A stretch of DNA of 20,167 nucleotides from Planctomycetota bacterium (GTDB lineage Bacteria; Planctomycetota; Planctomycetia; Pirellulales; Lacipirellulaceae): the NCBI GenBank assembly GCA_024278035.1, contig JAJRUA010000030.1, positions 1-20,167 of the forward strand. Direction: 5' to 3'. The translations under genes and the position numbers were made by a program. How positions within the stretch are numbered: position 1 is the stretch's first letter; each line of letters begins with the position of its first letter. Shown one piece after another: positions 14,459 through 20,167 of the stretch. The notes under the pieces were generated by a model. The model was not told the origin of the DNA. It made no database searches and was given only the letters and a program-made list of their open reading frames with translations.

Positions 14459-16522
14459 ATGGTTGAACTCTTTTGTACTCCTTTCGCTCAGCTTATCGAC
14501 CGCATGAGGCTCGAATCGGCGACGCAGCAAAGTATGTTCGACCTACCGGTACGTAAATGGCATGTCCTACCATCGGCTGCTGAATCGGTCCTACCGGCTC
14601 CTGGAGAAGGAACGGACCTCTCCGTTCTCTTCCATGACCAAAAGGTTGGCAACCCGGTCGGGCCCGCCTCAGGCCCGCAGTCGCAGATGGCGCAAAACCT
14701 GGTTCTTGCCTGGCTGGCCGGCTCACGGATCATGGAACTCAAGACGGTTCAGGTAAACGACCAACTTGAGATCACGCGTCCCTGTATCGATGCAACCAAC
14801 GTGGGCTACAACATTGAATGGTCGCAAGAACTTCGTATCAACGAGTCGCTCGACCAGTACGTCCAAGGAGCCATGCTGATCCATATGCTTCGGTTCTGTC
14901 CCGAAGCGTTTGGCCATCCCTATGGCGATACCAACTTTCAAGGAGTTGCCGGAGAGACGCTCTTTGACATGTCGGTCGGTTACGATCTGGAAGGGATTCG
15001 CTCCGACAAAATCACGGGCTTCATCCGGCAAATGATAGACGCCTCGCAAGAAGTTGAGCGATTGCGCAACCAGATACCGCGTCGACTCAAAAAGCTACGT
15101 GACTTGGATTACCCGACCGAGATCAGCCGCAGTATCACTCTGTCCACCTTCCATGGTTGCCCGGCAGAAGAGATCGAGCGAATCGGCGAGTATCTTCTTG
15201 ATGAGATCGGCGTGCATGTCATCATCAAGATGAACCCCCCGATGCTTGGCAAAGAGCGACTAGAGCACCTTTTGCACGAGGTCATGGGTTACGAAGAAAT
15301 CCGTGTCCATCCAGGAGCCTACACGGGCAGCATTCAATTCGACGAATGTATTGCCATGTGTGGGCGATTGAATCGCTTGGCTGAGAGTAAGAACCTTAAC
15401 TTTGGTGCGAAGTTCTCCAACACGCTGGAAGTGACCAACCATCTCGACTTGTTTGGCCCCGAGGAGAAGGTGATGTACCTCTCGGGTACCCCTTTGCATG
15501 TGATTGCGCTAACTCTAGCGAACGAGTTCCGCCAAGCGGTTATTGCTTCGGACGATTTTGTTCCGTGTTGTAAGATGCCGATCTCTTTCTCCGCCGGGGT
15601 GGATCGAAAGAACTTTGCCAACATGGTCGCTTGTGGGTTCACACCGATTACGACTTGCACGGACTTGCTCAAGACGGGCGGCTACGGTCGATTGCCGCCC
15701 TATTTGACCGAATTGCAAAAAGCCATGAGCAAAGTGAGAGCCACGACGATCGATGACTACATCCTCGACAGCCGTGGCCAGCGCGATGCTAGCGGTGGCG
15801 ATGTCGTACAGGCAGGCATCTTGAACACAGCGATCATCGCAAAAGAGACGGAGGGAGACGAGCGCTACTACGCGGCAAAGAACCGTGGCGTTCCCAAGAA
15901 AATCGGGTCGCACCTCGTCATTTTTGATTGCATCACCTGTGACAAGTGCATACCGGTTTGCCCCAATGACGCCAATTTTTCCTACACTCCGGGCAAGAGT
16001 GACTTCCTCTACTACGATGTCGAAGTGGGGACCGATGGATCGATCACCCAAGTCGGCGAAGAAAAGAGTTTTAAGGTCGAACAAAAAGCGCAGATCGCCA
16101 ACTTTGCCGACTACTGCAATCATTGTGGAAATTGCGATACCTTTTGCCCGGAGTATGATGGCCCCTACTTGAAGAAGCCAAGTTTCTTTGGCAGCGAACG
16201 AGCCTTCCTTGAAGGAGTGCCGCACGACGGATTTTTCTTGGAAAATCGGCAAGGAGAGGTTACGCTACGGGGGCGCATCCAAGGGGCATCGTATCGCTTG
16301 CAAACATCCGCAGCAGGTGGCGAGTATCGTTATTCGGACAGTACTTCGGCAATTCGCGTAACGAAACGTGGCGAAATTTCACTCGACAGCAACCCACCGG
16401 CAGAGCCCCACACCATCGACATGGGAATCTTCCACACCTTCGTAACTTTGCTGCAAGGTATAACGGATTCGACGCGTATCCATGCGGTAAATGCCCCTTT
16501 AATCGCCTCCGAAGAAAGCTGA
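14459..16522 (+). CDS. ygfK: YgfK-like oxidoreductase without the central GltD module (DHOD-like barrel plus two [4Fe-4S])
   Basis: 687 residues, against about 1,030 for E. coli YgfK. Residues 1-430 match the YgfK N-terminal dihydroorotate-dehydrogenase-like barrel: 'VGNPVGPASGPQSQMAQNLV', 'IMELKTVQ', 'RPCIDATNVGYNIEWS', 'FDMSVGYDLEGI', 'ITLSTFHGCPAEEIE', 'IIKMNPPMLG', 'FGAKFSNTL' and 'TTCTDLLKTGGYGRLPPYL'. Residues 485-600 match its C-terminal ferredoxin domain, with C491/C494/C497/C501 and C553/C556/C559/C563 placed for two [4Fe-4S] clusters. The roughly 350-residue GltD-like FAD/NADPH module that joins them in E. coli is absent, replaced by about 55 residues (430-485). The frame is unbroken, so this is architecture, not damage. 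The name 'selenate reductase subunit' is historical; the reaction is unproven, though E. coli ygfK is linked to purine/urate breakdown. First gene of the rightward pair; the start aligns with E. coli YgfK. No clear Shine-Dalgarno site. Confidence 0.92.
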   Translation: MVELFCTPFAQLIDRMRLESATQQSMFDLPVRKWHVLPSAAESVLPAPGEGTDLSVLFHDQKVGNPVGPASGPQSQMAQNLVLAWLAGSRIMELKTVQVNDQLEITRPCIDATNVGYNIEWSQELRINESLDQYVQGAMLIHMLRFCPEAFGHPYGDTNFQGVAGETLFDMSVGYDLEGIRSDKITGFIRQMIDASQEVERLRNQIPRRLKKLRDLDYPTEISRSITLSTFHGCPAEEIERIGEYLLDEIGVHVIIKMNPPMLGKERLEHLLHEVMGYEEIRVHPGAYTGSIQFDECIAMCGRLNRLAESKNLNFGAKFSNTLEVTNHLDLFGPEEKVMYLSGTPLHVIALTLANEFRQAVIASDDFVPCCKMPISFSAGVDRKNFANMVACGFTPITTCTDLLKTGGYGRLPPYLTELQKAMSKVRATTIDDYILDSRGQRDASGGDVVQAGILNTAIIAKETEGDERYYAAKNRGVPKKIGSHLVIFDCITCDKCIPVCPNDANFSYTPGKSDFLYYDVEVGTDGSITQVGEEKSFKVEQKAQIANFADYCNHCGNCDTFCPEYDGPYLKKPSFFGSERAFLEGVPHDGFFLENRQGEVTLRGRIQGASYRLQTSAAGGEYRYSDSTSAIRVTKRGEISLDSNPPAEPHTIDMGIFHTFVTLLQGITDSTRIHAVNAPLIASEES

Positions 16523-16569
16523 GGTCGCGATTTCCTAATCCAACTGGAACGAAACGGACGGACAGCAAT

Positions 16570-17988
16570 ATGAGCGTCTTTGATATGTTCCAGATTGGCT
16601 TTGGGCCGTCCAGTTCCCACACGATGGGACCCTGGCGAGCTGCTCGATTGTTTCTGGAAGAATTGGAAGAAAAAGGCCCGTTGTCTCAGGTCGCCTGCCT
16701 TACCGTGGATTTGTACGGATCGCTCGCCACAACGGGCAAGGGGCACGCCACCGATTTTGGCATTCAGCTTGGGCTCAGTGGCAAAGACCCAGCCACGCTC
16801 GATTCACAAGAAGCGACGGAACTGGTGGCTCGAATCGCCATGACCAAGTCTCTGAACCTTGCGGGCCAGTTTGACATTCCTTTCTGCCCCGATCGTGATC
16901 TTCGTTTTCTATACGATCAGCAACTTCCGTTTCATCCGAACGCCCTGCGATTAACGGCTAGTTTTCTTGACGGCACCCAGCAAGAATCGGTTTACTACTC
17001 GATAGGAGGAGGTTTTGTTGTTAAAGAGGGTGTCGAAGCAAAGGACCGGTCCGACGATCTTCCCTATCCGGTCAACCGAGCGGCAGAGCTTCTTGCGTAC
17101 TGCGAGCAAGAGCAATGCCTTATTTCAGAGATTGGCCGGCGAAATGAGCTCAAAGAGAGATCGGAAGCACAGATTCGCGAAGGTTTAGATAGCGTATGGA
17201 CGGCCATGCTCGCAAGCATTGATTCCGGCTGCCATCACGAGGGCTTTCTGCCAGGCGGCTTGCAAGTCCGGCGGCGTGCCTCCGATCTCTTTCGTAGCTT
17301 GCGAGAGGGCAGAGACGACTTGGACGATGTCCATGATATTGCAAGCTGGACAAGTGCCATTAAGAACCAAGCCTGCTCTTTCGATGAAGTGCTCAAGTGG
17401 GTCTGCTGCTTTGCGCTCGCTGTGAACGAAGAAAACGCCGACTTTGGCCGAGTTGTCACCGCTCCTACCAACGGAGCCGCTGGAGTCTTGCCTGCCGTGT
17501 TGCTTTATTATTTGAGTTTCTGTAACGGAGATCAGAACGGGGTTCGTTGCTTTCTATTGACTGCCGCCGAGATCGGATGGATCGTCAAAAAACGTGCCAC
17601 GATCTCCGGAGCGATGGGGGGCTGCCAAGCGGAGATCGGCGTGGCATCAGCAATGGCCGCCGCGGCGCTGGCGGAACGGCTGGGCGGAACGCCAGCTCAA
17701 TCGGCCCAGGCTGCTGAGATTGCGATGGAACATCACCTTGGTCTAACCTGCGATCCCGTTGGCGGTTTGGTCCAAATCCCCTGCATTGAACGCAATTGCA
17801 TGGGCGCGGTTAAGGCAATTACCGCAGCGACCTTGGCTCTTGAGCACGATCCGGTTCAGTCGAAAGTTTCGCTCGATGTCGTTATCGACACCATGTGGGA
17901 GACGGCAAAAGATATGAACTCAAAATACAAAGAAACAAGCGAAGGCGGATTAGCCCTGAAGCTGCCGGTTAATTTGAGTGATTGCTAA
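16570..17988 (+). CDS. sdaA: L-serine ammonia-lyase (iron-sulfur, single chain)
   Basis: 472 residues, usual for the one-chain SdaA/SdaB type. It converts L-serine to pyruvate and ammonia in the cytosol with a [4Fe-4S] cluster rather than PLP. The N-terminal beta domain starts '[20 protein letters not shown]', with the typical SSSHT loop. The catalytic domain begins near residue 200 and carries C352 ('[10 protein letters not shown]'), C394 ('LTCDPVGG') and C405 ('QIPCIERN') as cluster ligands. The last residue is C472. In the Legionella enzyme the C-terminal cysteine reaches into the active site as fourth ligand and is displaced by substrate, and that 'tail-in-mouth' feature is retained here. 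It begins 47 bases after the ygfK-like stop, so it is very likely in the same operon, which points to amino acid deamination as the operon's end reaction. Oxygen sensitivity of the cluster would favour low-oxygen use. Confidence 0.96.
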   Translation: MSVFDMFQIGFGPSSSHTMGPWRAARLFLEELEEKGPLSQVACLTVDLYGSLATTGKGHATDFGIQLGLSGKDPATLDSQEATELVARIAMTKSLNLAGQFDIPFCPDRDLRFLYDQQLPFHPNALRLTASFLDGTQQESVYYSIGGGFVVKEGVEAKDRSDDLPYPVNRAAELLAYCEQEQCLISEIGRRNELKERSEAQIREGLDSVWTAMLASIDSGCHHEGFLPGGLQVRRRASDLFRSLREGRDDLDDVHDIASWTSAIKNQACSFDEVLKWVCCFALAVNEENADFGRVVTAPTNGAAGVLPAVLLYYLSFCNGDQNGVRCFLLTAAEIGWIVKKRATISGAMGGCQAEIGVASAMAAAALAERLGGTPAQSAQAAEIAMEHHLGLTCDPVGGLVQIPCIERNCMGAVKAITAATLALEHDPVQSKVSLDVVIDTMWETAKDMNSKYKETSEGGLALKLPVNLSDC

Positions 17989-17997
17989 CAGGCGGCA

Positions 17998-18013
17998 GGA
18001 AAGCCTCTTTTCC
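17998..18013. terminator. Small hairpin in the convergent gap after sdaA
   Basis: GGAAA (17998-18002) pairs with TTTCC (18009-18013) around 6 bases, with GCA/TGC able to extend it across a 3-base bulge. No T-run follows on the plus strand. It is weak support for a shared end between sdaA and the convergent protease-like gene. Confidence 0.3.
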
Positions 18014-18021
18014 GGCTGCGG

Positions 18022-18528
18022 CTACTCTCGGGCAACATCGACCAAGAAATTACCACGCAAGAAATTGCGGCCCAACAGCAGGCGGTAGGTCATGGTCGAA
18101 CGGTCGTTAAGCGTGACGAGGGTGGGCCGTTCAACTCCACCGTAGCGGAGCGGCAACTCGACGCAATAACGTATCTCGGCATGTTCTGCGTTGCAGACTT
18201 CAACGAGACTATGGATGCGTGTCTCGACCCAAGAAGATATTCCCGGCTTGTTGTGAACCCGCAATCTCGCTCGCTTACCCCTGTTCTCTTCGGGAATAGC
18301 AGAACGATCTTCAATCACCAAGTCCTTCTCCGCACAATGCAGAGAAGTGATTCGGGCTCCCGTATCAACACGGGCCGTAAGAACGACCCCTGAAGATTGC
18401 TCGACCACTTGAGCCGTTGCGCCGATCATGGCAGCCGAGGGGCCCGGTCGGTGGAGAACCTCCGCAAGAACGATTAGCAACCCAATCGCCAAAGCAACAC
18501 GAACCGGCTTGTAAGAGTCGGAGGCCAT
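18022..18528 (-). CDS. Membrane-anchored retropepsin-like protein (ATP-dependent zinc protease family)
   Basis: 168 residues. An N-terminal membrane segment (about residues 9-25, 'VRVALAIGLLIVLAEVL') suggests a signal anchor or signal peptide, placing the rest outside the cytoplasm. The domain shows the aspartic-protease-type 'ARVDTGARITSLHC' (D55-T-G-A) and the closing 'YRLLLGRNFLRGNFLVDV' strand pair typical of the Zn_protease/COG4067 family. Despite the family's database name, the fold is retropepsin-like, with D-T-G as the probable active site of a dimer. The substrate is unknown. Start: ATG at 18528; an upstream in-frame TTG (18546) would add 6 residues. Convergent with sdaA, with a 33-bp gap. 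It shares strand with trhP but is 222 bp from it, so it is probably a separate unit. Confidence 0.82.
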   Translation of the reverse strand: MASDSYKPVRVALAIGLLIVLAEVLHRPGPSAAMIGATAQVVEQSSGVVLTARVDTGARITSLHCAEKDLVIEDRSAIPEENRGKRARLRVHNKPGISSWVETRIHSLVEVCNAEHAEIRYCVELPLRYGGVERPTLVTLNDRSTMTYRLLLGRNFLRGNFLVDVARE

Positions 18529-18730
18529 ACGCAAGTTTTGCCCCAAAAACCAACGCTCGCCGAACCAAAGGCTCCTCGAATCGCAAGAGATTTTCCGAGA
18601 GACACCGGGCGAGGGGGATTGTACGGGTTAGACAGCATTCACGGCAGAAGTCTTTTATTTGCGTCCCTTAGCGTTTTTCCCTGTTTCTTCTCTTTGTGTC
18701 CTTCGTGAATTCGTGTTTAAGAATACCCGT

Positions 18731-18760
18731 CTTCATCAAGTACGACTTCATCAAGTACGA
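18731..18760. repeat. 15-bp perfect tandem duplication across the trhP stop codon
   Basis: The unit cttcatcaagtacga occurs twice without a gap (18731-18745 and 18746-18760). On the minus strand it covers the last codons of trhP and its TGA. Because 15 is a multiple of 3, the second copy repeats the same codons in frame and gives several stop codons in a row. Confidence 0.9.
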
Positions 18761-20097
18761 ATCGGTTCGGTCAAGGTCCGCATCAGGAGGCCGAACTCCA
18801 CGTCGTGGTCGCTGATCGAATCGACCCTCTCGGCGGGGATTGGTAGGCGGACGATGTGGCCGTTGCCGGGGGCGACTTCCATTGGCACGTTTTTCTTGTG
18901 GCTCTGTAATTCATTCAGAGTGAAGGTGACGTTGCCTGAGGGGGTCATCAGCTCCAACTCGTCGCCGACGGCAAAACGGTTTTTTACGTCTATCACCAAC
19001 TCGTTGCCATCGCGTTCAATCACGTCCCCCACGAACTGTTGTTGGCGCGAGGTGGAATGGCTGTCTTCATAATTCTGTAGCTCCGAAATCGGTTTGCGGC
19101 TGTAAAAGCCATCGGTGTAGCCCCGGTTCGATAGGCTGTTGAGGTTCCGCATTACCGACGCATCCAAATCGCGACCTTCGGCCGAATCGTCGATCGCCTG
19201 GCGGTACGCCTGCGCCGTGCGGGCGACATAGAAAAAACTCTTCGTGCGGCCTTCAATCTTGAGCGACGAGAGGCCTATCTCGGTGAATTTCTTTACGTGT
19301 TCCACAGCACGCAAGTCGCGCGAGTTCATGATGTACGTGCCGTGCTCATCCTCAAACGTCGGCATAAACTCACCCGGTCGCTCGGATTCTTCGAGAAGGA
19401 AGATTCGACTGTCAGGAGCAGCAGGAACCGTCGGTTGGTCGAGTACTTTGAGCTGCACGTTTCCCTCGGGTGTCAGAACTGCCTCGTTCACGCCATAGTT
19501 CCATCGGCAGGCGTTCGTGCAAGAACCTTGATTCGAGTCGCGATGGTTCATGTAGCCGGAGAGCAGGCAGCGGCCGGAGTAAGCGATGCAAAGCGCTCCG
19601 TGGACGAAGACTTCGAGTTCCATGTCAGGGCATTCTTGCTGGATATCAGCAATCTCAGGAATCGATAGCTCACGCGAGAGAATCACCCGCGTTAGTCCTT
19701 GCGATTTCCAAAAACGGACGGTCGCAAAATTGACGGCGTTCGCTTGTACCGATAGGTGGATATCCATCTCGGGCCAGCGCTCGCGGACCATCATGATGAG
19801 CCCCGGATCCGACATAATGAGCGCATCGGGCCGCATGTCGATCACCTCCTGCATGTTCTGCATGTAGGAGCGTACCTTCGAGTTGTGCGGGGCGATATTG
19901 CTGGCGATGTAAAAATTCTTGCCAAGCGAATGTGCCTCTTCAATCGCCCGAGCCATTACGTCAAGCTTATTGAACTCGTTTTCACGAACTCGAAGGCTGT
20001 AACGCGGCTGGCCCGCATAAACGGCATCGGCCCCATAGGCGTACGCGTAGCGCATCGCTTTGAGAGAACCGGCCGGAGAAAGGAGTTCGGGGCGCAT
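18751..20097 (-). CDS. trhP: tRNA 5-hydroxyuridine (U34) synthase subunit, U32 family (YegQ)
   Basis: 448 residues; E. coli TrhP/YegQ has 453. It takes part in prephenate-dependent hydroxylation of U34 in tRNAs, giving ho5U, the precursor of cmo5U and mcmo5U. The start 'MRPELLSPAGSLKAMRYA' and 'YGADAVYAGQPRYSLRVREN' are typical. The U32 signature is complete, 'ELEVFVHGALCIAYSGRCLLSG', and C170, C177, C193 and C197 ('SCTNACRW') match the Fe-S cysteines. A C-terminal beta domain (about 360-445) is present as in YegQ-type, rather than TrhP-short, members. The ATG at 20097 has no Shine-Dalgarno site; the -10 element lies 7 bases ahead, which suggests a leaderless mRNA. Single gene. U32 proteins were once listed as collagenases, but this subgroup is the tRNA-modifying one. 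Confidence 0.94.
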   Translation of the reverse strand: MRPELLSPAGSLKAMRYAYAYGADAVYAGQPRYSLRVRENEFNKLDVMARAIEEAHSLGKNFYIASNIAPHNSKVRSYMQNMQEVIDMRPDALIMSDPGLIMMVRERWPEMDIHLSVQANAVNFATVRFWKSQGLTRVILSRELSIPEIADIQQECPDMELEVFVHGALCIAYSGRCLLSGYMNHRDSNQGSCTNACRWNYGVNEAVLTPEGNVQLKVLDQPTVPAAPDSRIFLLEESERPGEFMPTFEDEHGTYIMNSRDLRAVEHVKKFTEIGLSSLKIEGRTKSFFYVARTAQAYRQAIDDSAEGRDLDASVMRNLNSLSNRGYTDGFYSRKPISELQNYEDSHSTSRQQQFVGDVIERDGNELVIDVKNRFAVGDELELMTPSGNVTFTLNELQSHKKNVPMEVAPGNGHIVRLPIPAERVDSISDHDVEFGLLMRTLTEPIRT

Positions 20098-20104
20098 GGC
20101 TATG

Positions 20105-20132
20105 ATTATCGCTGAGTGAGAGGGCTTGTCGA
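20105..20132 (-). promoter_or_regulatory. trhP: Candidate promoter giving a leaderless trhP mRNA
   Basis: On the minus strand TCGACA (20132-20127; 5 of 6 to TTGACA) is followed after 16 bases by GATAAT (20110-20105; 5 of 6 to TATAAT). Seven bases later is the A of the trhP ATG. Initiation at the usual distance would start the RNA on or next to the ATG. Confidence 0.45.
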
Positions 20133-20167
20133 GCCAGTCCGTCCTAATTGAAAGATATAAGTCGAAT

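Noticed and set aside
15515..16252. 245-codon minus-strand frame opposite the ygfK-like gene
   Set aside because: Antisense to the Fe-S domain whose eight cysteines are intact on the plus strand.
14459..16522. Selenium metabolism, suggested by the family's old name 'selenate reductase subunit'
   Set aside because: No selenocysteine gene, no in-frame UGA, no molybdenum enzyme nearby; the name does not rest on shown activity.
18691..18718. 'ctttgtgtccttcgtgaat'-type string, loosely similar to 13034-13050
   Set aside because: Strings of this type recur in many genomes, but the two here match over too few bases to call a repeat.

Overview
The window looks like a chromosomal piece of a planctomycete, most likely of the order Pirellulales. 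The clearest sign is a DUF1559 protein with a type IV pilin-like N-terminus (2089-3330), a family greatly expanded in Planctomycetes. Moderately high GC, sparse Shine-Dalgarno sites, several GTG/TTG starts and numerous short palindromic intergenic repeats fit this. I see no phage, IS element, rRNA or CRISPR array. The taxonomic call is an inference from family content, not from a marker gene.

Layout. At 1-1574 (minus strand, running off the left edge) is an AddB-like helicase/nuclease subunit. A 514-bp gap follows, with a 23-bp perfect inverted repeat, a nested inverted repeat and a candidate promoter with a long leader for the DUF1559 pseudopilin gene. After its terminator come a 26-bp perfect inverted repeat built from a 'gacgcggat' motif, tRNA-Leu(CAG), and a fumarylacetoacetate-hydrolase-family gene. 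Convergent to that is glgB (glycogen branching enzyme), preceded by a gene for an RNase H-fold protein that has lost catalytic residues. Then come a small protein made of about 30-residue repeats and a convergent HD-domain phosphohydrolase.

The most interesting part is 10163-17988, two divergent gene sets around a 142-bp promoter region. Leftward: a threonine-synthase-like PLP enzyme, a second and unusual fold-type II PLP enzyme, and SsnA (amidohydrolase). The last two overlap at TAATG. Rightward: a short form of YgfK (flavin-type barrel plus two [4Fe-4S] sites) and L-serine dehydratase. YgfK and SsnA also sit together in E. coli, in a cluster reported to take part in anaerobic purine/urate breakdown. 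Here YgfK lacks the central GltD-like NADPH/FAD module, which gives it a PreA-like layout. I infer a catabolic set in which a nitrogen heterocycle or related compound is reduced (YgfK-like), hydrolysed (SsnA) and the amino-acid product eliminated to a keto acid and ammonia (PLP enzymes, serine dehydratase). The substrate is unknown.

The right end holds a membrane-anchored retropepsin-like protease homologue and trhP (tRNA U34 hydroxylation, U32 family), which may be transcribed without a leader. A dispersed repeat of about 73 bp occurs at 4768-4840 and, inverted, at 10085-10158.
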